Below are positions 23,563 to 35,600 of a stretch of DNA of 64,000 nt, in pieces. Source of the DNA: Arthrinium phaeospermum (Eukaryota > Ascomycota > Sordariomycetes > Amphisphaeriales > Apiosporaceae); the NCBI GenBank assembly GCA_006503535.1, contig QYRS01000005.1:1798001-1862000 (forward strand), given 5' to 3'. Positions within the stretch are counted from its first letter, which is position 1, and every line of letters begins with the position of its first letter. Below the pieces are notes generated by a model. The model was not told the DNA's origin and did no database searches. It saw only the letters and a list, made by a program, of their open reading frames with translations. The position numbers were made by a program, and so were the translations under genes.

Positions 23563-25326
23563 ATGAGACTGCTAAACACAACAACGCTTCAGTTGGAGAA
23601 TTTCACGGATGAGAGGAGCGCTCCTCCATATGCCATCCTATCGCACACATGGGCAGGACGAAGTTCTGTTCGACGATATCGAGAATTGGGCCTCGAGCGC
23701 TGGGCTAAGAAACAAGGGGCGCAAAAGGTGCGGCAAAGCGCCGAGCAGGCACGCTCAGACAACCTTGACTACATATGGATCGATACGCTCTGCATCGACA
23801 AGAGCAGCAGCGCCGAGCTGTCCGAAGCTATCAACTCCATGTTCACTGGTACGGGCGCTCCGCCGTCTGCTATGCCTATCTGTTCGACGTTCCCGATGAG
23901 GGTAGCGGGATCCAGGGCTGCAAGTGGCTCACTAGAGGATGGACGCTGCAGGAGCTGATAGCCCCGATCGTGTTTACTTCTACGATAGGCATTGGCCCAT
24001 CGCCGCCGGATGCCGCAACAGAGCACCCTGGCTTCCATCAGTGTGGCCAGTCGCATGTTCTGGCTTCGAAGCGCCGGACGACGCGTTCTGAAGATGTCGC
24101 CTACTGCCTCATGGGACTCTTCAACGTCAACATGCCCTTCTATACGGAGAGGGTGACAAGGCTTTCGCACGACTGCAGAGGGAGATCCTCAAGGTCCGAC
24201 CGACACGTCCATCCTGGCCTTCGTGGCCAACAGGTACTCGACGCCTATCGGCATGCTGGCTCCGAGCCCGGCCAACTTCGCGTTGAGCCTGCCTGCGGTA
24301 TGGGAATGGAAAGCCGAACGTCCGCGCATGCTGCTAGAGAATGACCGGATCAGCATGGACGCCATCCTGTGCGCCACGTCCGCGTGCATCGGCTCCGGAT
24401 CCGATGCACTGTGTGCACACGGGTACTCTTAGAAAAAGTAACCCCAGAATCGCGGCCCATATCAACAAACACAATAGAACCCGGCAATCTTACAAGGCAC
24501 TCCTCACAGGTGAGTTGAGAACGGTATTCCACGCTATATTACTTTTGAAACTGTACAGTTCTGGTTTCCGTGCATTTCCATACACGCAGTACTGTACCGT
24601 CATTGTATTAGAGACACTTATATGCAATCTAGTGATCCCTGGAAGTGCAAGACGCGAACACATCACGTTCGTGTCGTCACTTTTACGAGAGACCCGCCTA
24701 CAATCGCGGCCAGCATTGTATCTCATGGACACAACCGCACTGTCCCTGCCAAAAGATGGAGTAGCGTGCCACGTTACTAATTCCAGGCCGCCGCTGCGCG
24801 ATAGTGTGGCGATCCACCCGCTGTCGCCGTTGTCGTCGTACAGAGACCTTTGCTCCGACGGGTTCCTTAGCCTTTCCCTTGAAGGAGCCAACGGCAACAG
24901 CGTGTCGACGGCGACGAAGGAACTGCTGATAGTCTCGTGGGGCAGCGAGTCCCGGACGGAGCCGAAGAGCCGTCCCTGGTGCAATCCCTGGTGCAAGATC
25001 TGGACCATGGGGGAGCTCGACCTGAAGCGATGGCTACGGGTAGATCTGACGGTTCCCGAGAGCAAGGTTGAGGCCGTCTACATCCACTACGACGGTGGCC
25101 TGAGATGGAACCTGATTCCGCAGGAAGGCCGCGAGCAACCTACGGACACGGTGTTGATAATCGCAGTGCCACGCCGCCGACGCAGCATAGGTTCACTGTG
25201 TCAGTCGAAAGCGCAACTTTCTTGGAAAGAACCACTCTGCAAATGCGGATGGAGATCAACAAGATTACACCCGTTGGTGTTGGGGCGGAGTTGTTTCGAG
25301 AAAGGCGCGTCATTCTGAAGAACTAA
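23563..25326 (+). pseudogene. HET (heterokaryon incompatibility) domain gene, frame-broken
   Basis: HET domains trigger cell death after fusion of unlike strains. The start MRLLNTTTLQLENFTD and the motifs YAILSHTW, WIDTLCIDK, CYAYLFDVPDEGSG, RGWTLQELIAP and KRRTTRSEDVAYCLMGLF are the HET core in order, but they sit in changing frames. I count at least six breaks (near 23650, 23690, 23846, 23970, 24133 and 24195), mostly one missing base each; at 24133 a C is lost in the family's NMPLLYGEG motif. The C-terminal part (about 24720-25326) is again open and ends in RERRVILKN. Read literally this cannot make a HET protein. Either it is a decayed gene or the assembly has residual deletions, since neighbouring conserved genes show the same kind of break. 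Confidence 0.65.
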
Positions 25327-26067
25327 ACTCAAGATACACTTGCAATGCCAGAAGCGGAGAAGAAAGGGCGAATTTGACATGACCGTAACACTAAATGTGC
25401 TCGAGGATAGCACGGTTGGTACTTTGAGTCTGCCCCCATCAGATTACAATACAATGTACGTCAGGATCATTCCATTGAAATAACCCAATTGGATAAACTG
25501 GCCTGTCGATCATTCACGAGAAGTCATGCCAAGGGTAGCGCTTTCGCCATCAAGGGGACGTCAACACCACACGACATGTGCAAACAAGCATTCAGCTGCT
25601 ACTTTGAAATAACCGCCTTGTATATATCATCTCTATACGCTTGGCCAAGTCAGACTATGCATTAATGCAGAAATGCAGGAATCGCGCAAACCCCTCAGGT
25701 GTCCCCCCCATGCATTTGTCCGCTCAAACTAGCAATGCGAACGCCTATAAAACGTCCATAGTGTAGGTCCCTTTCTTACCGCGAGCGACGGGTTGCCGGC
25801 GCCCCATCCCCACCGGGGAAGACGCCGATGGCCTTGCGTGCTCGATGGGACTAAAGCCGACTTCAGGTCCCATTCCTTGGCATGCCCGCATATGTAGCTT
25901 GATGAAGCGACTCTCGTACAAGTCTCTCTGTAGGGCCAGACCAGCTATGTCGGGCTTAGGCATATGCAGAATCCAAGCGTTTCGGGAGCACAAGTTCAAC
26001 CCGGAAGTGTCGCTTATAGAGCCCCCATGGAGCCATCTCCAGTGATAGGTATAACTTGAGGAGCCTT
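25327..26067. other. Convergent intergenic region, no gene seen
   Basis: This is the 3' side of the HET locus (plus) and eIF3j (minus). The 108-codon ORF inside shows no recognisable motif. Nothing further is supported. Confidence 0.4.
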
Positions 26068-27322
26068 TCACATGAAGTCATCACTGGGAATATGTCAGCA
26101 TTCGAGGTTCAAAGGGTTTGGGTTCGCGAAGTGGTAACATACTCGCCAAAGTCGTCCTCGTAGGTCGCAGTGTCGGCGGCAGGGTTGGTTCTGCCAACCA
26201 CCACGCTAGTCTTGGTCTTCTGAGCCTTGCTCTTCTTGCCGCCCTTGTCGGCGGCCTTCTCCTCCTTCATCTTCTCGTTGCTGAGAGCAGTCAGGGTACT
26301 GGCGATCTTGATCTGGTCGCTGGGCAGATCCTTGGCCAGCTGCTTGGAGAACTCTTGCAGGAACAGAGTGTAGTGGGCCTTCTTGGAGTTGCCGCCGATG
26401 ATGGGAACGAGGACGTTGCGCATGTTCTCAACTGCAGCTTGGTCTGGGGGTTCATCAGAGGGAGCGTGCCAGGTTGACGGTCTTGCTGGGGTCCTTGGGG
26501 GTCAATGGGGATGGCAGCGCCAGCAGACACGGCCTTGCGGTTGGGGTTGACACCGATGCCACCGAAGAGAGCGGCGTGGTTCAAGTCGGACTCGAGCTCG
26601 GTGCGCTTGAGACGCTCGCGGCGCTCGGCCTCAGTCTCGTCGTCGCTCTCATCGCCTTCCTCCAGCATCTTGGCCCGCTCGGCACGGAGTTCCTCGATAC
26701 GTTGCTTCTTGGATTTCTTGTTGGCAGCAGCCTCGGCGTCGGCCTTGGCCTTGACCTCTGCGGCCTTCTTGGCCTTCTCGCGCTCGACTTCGGAGTCCTC
26801 GGCAGCATCCCATGACTCTAGAACCTGAAGGAGGGGGGTTAGTATGTCGCGGACCGTGGAGGGTTATCGTTCAGCATACATCGCTATCATCCTCTTCGTC
26901 ATCGAACTTGCGGCGGCCGGCAGCAATGGCAGCGGCCTGAGCCGGGGAGACAGATGAGCTGCTGGAGTCGGACTCCTCTTCGTCTACATTCAAGGAGGAC
27001 AAGCGGTCAGCAGAGTCCATACATAGACGAGAAGCTGCATGATCCAGATGCGCCAGAACTACACTGGGGAGTCGCATATCAAGCCATACAGGGAGGCAGC
27101 TGGGGCCACTGTCGAGTCCTATCCGTCATTCTGTGTTGCAAGCGTCCTGGCAATGCAGGCAACGCGACAAAGAATCACGCAGTATGATGACAGGATGTCG
27201 GTGATGTGGCCCTTTGCTCACCACCACCCGTATGCATATTGTGTGCGCCTTGTACATTTGCGACCATTTCGACTAGGAGGGTACATGGCAATGTTGAACT
27301 TACCCCACTGCTTGGGGGGCAT
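26068..27322 (-). CDS. hcr1: Eukaryotic translation initiation factor 3 subunit J (eIF3j/Hcr1)
   Basis: eIF3j is a loosely bound eIF3 subunit near the ribosomal decoding site, active in initiation and ribosome recycling. Exons: 27304-27322 (MPPKQWG), 26880-26983, 26143-26824 and 26068-26083. Introns are 320, 55 and 59 nt with consistent phases. Hallmarks: acidic DEEESDSSSSS start, VLESWDAAEDSEVEREKAKK, NHAALFGGIG, IIGGNSKKAHYTLFLQEF, and a final DDDFM supplied by the 16-nt last exon. The third exon has three single-base defects: an extra G in the run at 26497-26501, one base missing near 26467, and one A missing near 26430. The net length change matches a restored frame through the last exon. 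Given an essential-type factor, sequence error is the likelier cause. Confidence 0.88.
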
Positions 27323-28689
27323 TTTGACAGCAAAAGTCGGTTTTCGAGTAGAATGCCACGCGGCGGTTTTTTCCGAATTTGTGAGGAGAGAGCTGTTGTA
27401 CAGTCCCTTCTTTTTTATCGGCGTGTATGGGTTGAACGAGTCGGTCGTTTTGGGAAGGGAAGGAGAAGGAAACAGTGGAATGGTCTGGCTGGTCTTCACA
27501 AGCCCTGGGCCGGAAATTGTCAGATTTTTGGAGGGGTTGCTGCTGGTTGGGCACAAAAAAATTTCGTGCACGACCGCCCTACCTGATCTGATAAAGGCCG
27601 GACTGGGAACTTCTCCAAGGAACGCCAGCTATTTTTGTATCCAATCCTACTGGGGAACCGAAATTTATTGCACGCCTGAATAGGAAGTACAGATTCTCGG
27701 GATGTGAAGAGTAACCCAATAATTACACCGGTACTTACTAACATGCTGAAAATGGAACCCAGAAGATACGGATCATGTATGTATAACATCAAATCAGTAG
27801 ACCCTTAGGTAGAACAAGGGAATGCTTGAATCTATTGAAGGTGTACCTGAGCCAATGGATGACATCACCTTCCCGAACCACGTTGAATGGATCCCTGCAG
27901 CAAAGATGGACGCAGCGTTCCAGTTGTTCGGGTATCCCTCTCATACCTACATGCTTCCACTGGAATCGACCAGATAGGTGAAAAGTTTACCGGTTCATGA
28001 AACATAACCTGCCGAATAACAATCAAATAAGGGCTAGATGAACTGTCCCACATTCATCGAGAAAAGAGGCGCTGTGACAGAAGCAAAGCTGTAGGATTAG
28101 GTATGTACCGAAATCCACGCATGACCAAAATACGAGCTACCCCTATTTGACCAGAAGCAGCGAATAGGGGTAGCTCGTATATTTGACGACACCCTTTCTG
28201 GATCTCCTCAGATATATTGGAAATATTGACTTCTTTGCTGGATATAGTCATCAACCCCGCGATGTGGCTGGCCCATGGGGGCGGGGCAACCTTCCCCAGG
28301 TGTACGGGCGGCATTTAAAGGGGGGTCGCGGTGGCGATTTGCAGGGGGCTTCATCATACATAACATGAATGCGAATGCCCCTGAGATAGAACTTGTCTCC
28401 TGCAGTTTTATATGGCAATAGCCGTCTGACTGTGCAATGGACTCTGGGGGAATGGCTTCGCTACTTCCATCTCCTGGATTCAGTTCGCAGGACTCAAGCT
28501 CATAGCTTACAGATGGATCATCGGTGATTGGTGGGAGGGTGACTCATGCATACCCTGCTCGTACCTACTCGCTCATGATTGTATCCGACAAATCTTCTGA
28601 TCTGCCCCATGAATGTGACTTCTATAGACTCGGTCACCTCGACGAGATATCTCCAGCGCCTCTGCCACAATCTGCTTGCCTCAGACACC
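27323..28689. other. Intergenic region with a strong hairpin
   Basis: Promoter side of both eIF3j (minus) and the phosphotransferase-like gene (plus). The only clear structure is a perfect 18-bp inverted repeat at 28130-28180, described separately. ORFs here lack motifs. Confidence 0.4.
28130..28180. repeat. Perfect 18-bp inverted repeat with 15-nt loop
   Basis: Arms 28130-28147 and 28163-28180 are exact reverse complements (atacgagctacccctatt and its complement), separated by 28148-28162. It would form a stable stem-loop in RNA or DNA. No transposon termini, target duplication or ORF is attached to it. It lies about 510 bp upstream of the phosphotransferase-like gene. Confidence 0.8.
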
Positions 28690-29968
28690 ATGGCACCGCT
28701 CACTAAGCAGAAGAGCACGCGCTGGCCCAGCGAGTACGGGACCAGCTGGCCCCGACACCCTACGCCGTTTCGGCCCTGACAAAACTGAGCGGCGGCACCG
28801 CAAACTTCCTCTATCGAGGCGCCCTCCTCCAGCCCCTGGCCGGCGGTTCCGGAACGGCAAGAGGCACCAAGACGGTCGTGGTGAAACACCCGATTCCGTC
28901 GCTATCAATCGCGACTTTCCCCTGGATATCAAGGTGCGACTACGAAGCATCCATGCTGCATGCTCTGGACGGCTTTCCCCGGCTCGTCACCACCGGCAGC
29001 GGCTGTGCGGTAGGAGTCCGGGTGCTACAGCTCTATCACTTCGACCGAGAGACACACACGCAGATTCTCCAAGACTTTGCCGACACGACGGACTTAACCA
29101 CCGTGCTGCAGTCCTCCGCCGCCACCGTCGAGAAGAACTTGCCGGGATCGAGTCCGAGGGCCCTCGGTCAGGCCCTGGGCTCCTGGCTCCGCGAGTTCCA
29201 CGACTGGTCCATGCCCGCCCAGAGGCCCCTCCTGGCGCAGGTAGGGCCCAACCCGGGCATGCGCCGACTGAAGTGCCTCATCACCTACGACAGCTTCATC
29301 GAGATCCTGGAGCGTCACCCGGAGCTCCTCGTCGAGGGCTGCAAGGACACGCTAGAAGAGGTCCAAGCCACTATGGAGCGGGAGTTCGAGCGGCCGCCGG
29401 CTGAAGGCGACGAAGCTCGGGGCCTCATCCATGGCGACTTTTGGTCGGGCAAGTAAGTGGACAGTGCCGAATATAATTATGAGTTTTCTGATTGATCACA
29501 GGGATCTCGGCAAAACAGTGTTCTACTCCCCAACAGCCCCTGGCGAGACGCGCAGCAGTCCACCCAAGAAGAACCCAACCGGCTCTTCATCATCGACTGG
29601 GAAAACGCCCAATACGGCCACCGCGCCGTGGACATCGGCGGCATGCTGGCCGACCTCTACGAGCGCCACCACTTCCGCGGCGCCAGCGCCAGCCTTCCCG
29701 TCCTCGAGGGCTTCGTGGAGGGCTACGGCGGCTCACCGCCGCTGTTGGGGAGTAACGACGAGTTTGCATTCCGGGTTGCCGTTCACGCTGGCGTGCATCT
29801 GATCTGCTGGTATTACAGACGGGACCGCAACGCGCCCCTCCCGCATCCTTTTCCGACGGTCCTGGCGGTCTTGGCTCTGGGGCGGGTATCATCCTGAAAG
29901 GGTGGAGGAAGGACAAGGAAGGGCTTAAGAGCACTTTCCTGGCACCCGTGTTTGCGGGGGACAGCTAA
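28690..29968 (+). CDS. Aminoglycoside phosphotransferase-like (APH/choline kinase fold) protein
   Basis: Protein-kinase-like small-molecule phosphotransferase. Visible motifs: Gly-rich loop LSGGTANFLYRG, KTVVVKHP (likely ATP-binding Lys), catalytic loop HGDFWSGN, and metal-binding IIDWENAQYG. Exons 28690-29452 and 29519-29968 flank a 66-nt intron; the join gives GNVLLPNSPWRD. Two frame breaks are inferred. Near 28713, MAPLTKQK is in a different frame from the following HALAQRVRDQLAP. Near 29884, a G run is one short, so the literal frame stops at 29897; the expected frame continues as IILKGWRKDKEG to a stop at 29966. Substrate is unknown; fungi have many such genes, and resistance should not be assumed. 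The start is uncertain. Confidence 0.75.
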
Positions 29969-31496
29969 GTTCAAGGAAGATGGACCATCAGTGGAATATT
30001 GAATATGAGATCTTGCCAAACCACGTAAATCAGCAATAGGTCTAAGTCTTGGCGCAAGGTAATCGAGACCCGAGTCTCGGCCCTACACACAACGCCTAAA
30101 TCAATGGAAAGAAGATGCCCAGGCGGATGTCAGCCAACGCTCTAGACCGCAGCTCTCATCACCCGCTTACGTTAGATATGTTGATTACCTCTGTACCTGG
30201 TCAGATGTCAGCTTGCAAGATCATAAGTAGTAGAACATGACCACGAGGGATGCTACCAGAGATGGACACTCGATATTGCTACTCGGCATGGCTATGTCAC
30301 TGTTGTTGCAGGTGTCGTAAAGGGCTATCTGTAGGTTTCATTTACACCATATGTGGGCAACGTTGCCATTCTACTTTTGTATGCAAGACACCGAATTTGG
30401 TATCAGTAAGCCGAATGCTTTATGCTGTGCTCACCCCGAGTATCCATACATAGCGTAAGATTTTACGGAACAAGCGCCAGCATGCACGCATCATTCAATA
30501 CAGCCGTTTTTCTTCTTTCAGAAAAGTCCCCAAGCACAGGCGTAAAATCGCAGTGATAGGCAGTTTGCCAGTACTTGTTGTGGTCGTATTGGGGGGCCTA
30601 CATACACTCAGCCCCACGCATGAGGCTGCAGTCGGGTCATCTACGTAATAAAGGCCGTGTGACCTTCGGAGTTGGACAAGCCCCTTGAGCAACAAACCCG
30701 ACATGATGAATGAAAAGAACCAAAACTAAGTAAATCAAACAAGGGTACTGGATTCATTAGCACGGATTGGCGACCACAGCTGAAGCTAGTTTGTTGCCTC
30801 AGCTCCCTCACGAAAACTGGCCGGAAGGGGCCTTTGAGTGGGCATTGGGGCACTGGACCAAATCCCACCCCCGTTAGCTCCCGATAATCTCAATTCCAGA
30901 TCCCGCGGCTGACTCAACCATATCCCTTCCTACGTTTAAAAGATTGGTTTCATCAATTCTTTTATTCTTCATGATAATTGAAGCAGATTCAATATAGTTG
31001 TCGGACTGAGCGAGACGGCACGTCTAGAATGACTGGCATAAGGGGTGGAATCCAATTGCGTGGGAGGGCGGCAATCCGATATAAAAGATGCGGCTGACCC
31101 GAGTGCCCGAAAGTGTACGGCGTTTGCTTCCCGTGGCGCTTGTGAGGCTAAGACCTTATGCAGCGGTCCGACTGCCCCCTACATCCAGTTTTTTTCTTAC
31201 TCTACGAGTCACCAGACCAATTTGCTGAATTCCAGCAATCCGGGTTGGCTTGGCGCGTTGGCCTCGCCGGTTCAGATTCTTCCAGTACGTATCCCGTCAT
31301 GAGCAGGATAAGGGGGCCTTTGGCCCGTGCAAGATCATATAAATCCCCAGGCACCTCAAGGAACATCCCTAGTTTGCCACCTTGGTCCGACCCAGAGTCA
31401 ACACAAAGACACATCACTTACCTCAATAAACATCCTCATTACTCTGTTCAGAGTCCTACTCCCCAATCCCACATACTCTACCTCACTCTGTTCCTC
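29969..31496. other. Intergenic region upstream of alternative oxidase
   Basis: 1.5 kb without a supported gene; it holds the promoter of the alternative oxidase gene. I looked for the CGG-N7-CGG element known for Neurospora aod-1 and did not find a convincing copy. CT/CA-rich sequence at 31370-31490 fits a 5' leader. Confidence 0.4.
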
Positions 31497-32614
31497 ATGT
31501 TGTCAGTCAGAGTTCAACCAAAGATCTGTACGCCAAACCAGGCCCTTCAGCTCTCCAAGGCGATAGCTCCTCTTCTTCACAACTCCAGTCCTGGGTACAG
31601 TGCTGGCCTGAAGGGGACCACAATAGCATCCAACAGCGCGGTAAACTCGAGGGCCTTCTCGACCACCCCAGACCGCAAACTCCGCGACTTCTTCCCCGCC
31701 AAAGAGCGGAGCACATCCGCCAAACATTACCAGCATGGCCTCATCACGGATACACCGAACAGGAGATGCTCAACGTCGTTCCTGACCATAGGCCCCCGCA
31801 GACCATGGGCGAGCGGGTGGCCTGGAAGTTCATGCGTTTCTGCCGCTGGGGCATGGACTTCACCACCGGCATGCAGAAGGAGCAGAAAGTCGATAAGGCA
31901 AACCCCACGACGGCCGTAACGGCGATCAAGCCCCTTACCGAAGCCCAATGGCTGATCCGCTTCCTGTTCCTCGAATCAATAGCCGGCGTCCCCGGTATGG
32001 TAGCAGGTATGCTGAGGCATCTCCAAAGTATCCGGCGGCTCAAGCGTGATAACGGCTGGATCGAAACGCTCATCGAGGAATCCTACAACGAACGAATGCA
32101 CCTGTTGACATTCATGAAGATGTGAGCCCGGGTTAGTATAGCCTAGCATTCCCCCGGAAAGCTCATCGTTGCTGACAGTGGTCCAGATGGTTCATGAAGT
32201 CGTTCATCGTCTTAGCCCAGGGTGTTTACTTCAACTCCATGTTCCTGTCCTACCTGATATCGCCCAGGCTCACCCACAGATTCGTCGGCTACCTGGAGAG
32301 GAGGCCGTCCATACCTACACCATGTGCATCAAGCAGATAGACGAGGGACAGCTGCCCAAATGGACCGACCCCAACTTCAAGATCCCCGAGATCGCCGTCA
32401 AGTACTGGCAGATGCCCGAGGGCAAGCGATCGATGCGAGACCTGATCATGTACATCCGAGCCGACGAGGCGTGTCACCGCGGTGTCAACCACACTTCAGC
32501 AACCTCAACCAGACGGAAGACCCGAACCCCTTCGTCAGCGAGTACAAGAGCGGCCAGGAGCCACCGCGACCTGCTCTCAAGCCGCAGGGATATGAGCGGG
32601 CCGAGGTTATGTAA
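31497..32614 (+). CDS. Mitochondrial alternative oxidase
   Basis: Cyanide-insensitive ubiquinol oxidase of the inner mitochondrial membrane (aod-1/aox family). The start [15 protein letters not shown] leads a basic/Ser-rich presequence with [19 protein letters not shown], typical of fungal AOX. Core: [77 protein letters not shown], ending YERAEVM. These include the di-iron Glu/His motifs. A 55-nt intron (32132-32186) joins GW. Four single-base deletions are inferred, near 31706, 32123 (turning a Cys codon into TGA), 32298 (within the LEEEA motif) and 32496. Otherwise the gene is full length, about 360 aa. Literal translation would be dead, but the even conservation between breaks argues for sequence error. 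Confidence 0.88.
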
Positions 32615-35600
32615 CGAGTACGTGCTACAGAAAAACAACGGTGGTCAATGGCTTCGGTCCAGCGACGGACAGACAAACAGGCAGCTAGGTGCTGGACTGA
32701 AAGCATAACCCGGACATGGGTTGGATTTCCTTTTCTCTTTCCTCGCAATTGTCCCGGAATACGAGGTTCTGGCTGGGCGTGAGGTACTCTTGCATGGCGT
32801 TTCTGGCGTTTCTGGCGCTACTGTATCCCTAGATACCTCTCAGCTCCGGCGTGATTATTGGTTTGGTCGTTGGCGGACTTGCGGATTCTCAGCCGCCCCT
32901 AGTGGACAAGTAGATAGAGATATTTTTGATCCTCGCAAGAGTTATTCCTGGAATAGAATATTATGCAAGCCTGGACCTAGTTCATGGGGTTAGCCAAGGG
33001 AGACAGGTACATGATTTGAGAAGTCGATCGGCGTGCCGAAATATCTACTCCGCCGCAATGCGTCTGACTCGGGGAATCAAAAGACGCCCTATATGATCGA
33101 CCGAGCGCTTGAACGGCGAACGAACGCAATGGTTGGGATGACTTCATGGTGCCACGAGATCGTGGCTCATGCTGGCCGCGCTTGTGAAGGCGGTTGACAG
33201 CAGGGCAGGTTCGGCAGGTAAGGGGGGGTTGAATCCAAAATTGGAAACAATAAGCTTCCCACAGCCGCCGACAGCCACAATACCCCACGTCGAAATAAAC
33301 GCGCCCTTTTCTGCCTTTCCTTCTTTTGGTGTGGTGTTTTTTAGAGGGGGGCTGTGCGTGCCTGCCTTAGCTAACGCAACTCTGGAGTCTGCACTGTTGC
33401 AGTGGTTACGACAGTCCATACCCACTACCCAACCCGGCAAGTCGGGCTCCGGGAGATCGAAACCACCATTGATGGAATAGCAGAAGCCCACCGGCCTATA
33501 GTGGTATTCATAGGTCGTGCATCTATCTATCTGCTACATACGGATACATTACATACATACAGCTGGGCGGTTAGACTTACTCTGCTTGCGTATGCCGGTG
33601 GATGGGGGGTGACGTGTGTCAGATAGAAAAGACATTCCGGATTTCATTTTTCTGTCCGTCCGTGTGTTGTCTCGGTGCGAGGGGCACGACTGGGGGGGAC
33701 GGTAATCTGTATCTCCCTCTCCCATCTCCCCTCCCACGGACCACACGCCTGTCGGCCAATCACTCACGGCATGTCACCACAGCCTCGAAAAGAGCAAGTT
33801 TCTGTCATCGTGGACACCCCGCCAAGGTCTGTACACGTTTCGGACGCGCTAGATGCACGACTCGACGAACCCCCCGTCATCATCCCTTGCTCCCTTGTTC
33901 GCTTAATGGCTCCGGTTGTGCTACTATGTCCATCCATGGGGGGATGCGGTAAGGATAGATTGCCTGTCCAGCTTTCATATGTTGCAGGCAGGCAGGTAGA
34001 CAGGTACTGCTGCACCTGCGGGCCTGCCGCAGGAACTGTGTGCTATGTACTTTGCTGTTGTACGTGTAGAGTGCCGACCCAGAGGGCCAGAAGGGGGAAC
34101 TGGTGGTGGGTTTCAAGGACCCGACGTTTCAAGGATCCAGGCAACCAAAGATTTGTCAACCTCTCGCAGATAGGTACGCTCCGATATGGAGATAAAACTC
34201 GATTTCATTTTATTAGTGTGCGTGTGTTATGTTATGCATTGTCCTTTCACCAGGTCCCCATTGTTGTCGTTGTCTGGACTGGACTTATTATTGATGTTCG
34301 ATGGGACCAGGGCATTTACACAGCGTATAAAACGCCGTCTAGTTACGAGATATCTTGAGATTCCCACCGACTGCCGGCCAATAACAGCAGGCAGGTACAT
34401 ACATACACACTATAGGCCAATACAGTGCATGTAGTTGCCCCAGCTAATAGTAGTGTTCAGTGGCATTTGTAACATCATCCTTGGGCACGATTAAAACTCC
34501 GACGTCGTGGGTGATCTGCGAAAGTTGAGTCACATCCTTTCCGGAGTCTTTCGCAAGCCTGGTGGGCGTGTGCCGCCGACGCCCAATGCGCATGCTACAG
34601 TACTCTTGCTTCCTGCCCATGCTCGGGACTCCTCTCCTCACGCGTTCACGGAGACGACCGATTCCTTCTAGAAGGGTGTGATACGCGCGGGGGAGGACTT
34701 CGCGGTTATGGGGAAAAGCGGCGTTCTGGCCGAATCAAATGTCACCTCGGATCCTGCCTGTCTACGACGCAAGCTGGTCTCGATCGTCTCAAGCTCGTCT
34801 CATTTGCACGCATCGAGATAGGACCGTAGTCCCGAATCTTGGCGATCAGGCGCCTTGATACTTTTCTCTCTATTCACCCTGGGCTCCGTATCGGGCGTTG
34901 CGTCGGGAGAGAAAGGTGAGGGAGACGGCAGTCAGTCAGTTTTGTGTGCTAGATACATAGATACCTTGGCATGTGTACCCAATTCGGTGGCGGCGTACTA
35001 GTGCCTCTTCTTCCATCTGGTTTGCAACGGCTGTCGATCAACTTTCCCGCCTCACTGCGTCGGGCGAGGATATGGGATGGCCGACCAGTAAGTTTGCGAA
35101 GCCCTCTCTCTTAATTCCCATACTCGGCCAGTATTGTGTGAGTCGTGACGGCGGGCGAAAAGGCGGAAAATAGCAAGTAGCCGGAAGCAAGCGTGTGCTG
35201 GGCGCATTGCGGTAGGGTTTAGCGTCTTGATTCCAAATGCTACCAGGCATGTACACCTCTGGTGGTTGACGGTGTTACGGTACGTATAGTGCAGGTACAT
35301 ACTCGATAAGCGCCCGACTCCACGGCCGACTGCTGGTAGGCCAACTTTATTGTTCCGACAGGAGGCAGATCGTGTACCCTTGCCGGCCATGTCATATCAC
35401 GAGTACGGTCCAGAATACGGCCCTAGTCAGCACAATGCTCTCTGTTATCTCACATTATCGACGGAGGGAGAGCCTGGTCATGATTCCCTATCGCGGCGTC
35501 CGTGAATTACCCCAGTTTTCATTTTACTATTGTGTGTGGCCGGTGCGAACCGTCTGACATACATAAATGTGTGTGTAATGTAGGAAAAATATCATTAATA

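Noticed and set aside
31000..31496. CGG-N7-CGG induction element upstream of alternative oxidase
   Set aside because: Only partial matches (CGG with wrong spacing or partner) were found.
9365..32500. Programmed ribosomal frameshifting
   Set aside because: Too many unrelated genes and sites, no shared slippery site plus structure, and the sites are family-conserved in one frame elsewhere.
33675..34358. 227-codon plus-strand ORF
   Set aside because: No domain, odd Cys/Arg/Gly composition, and other frames equally open.
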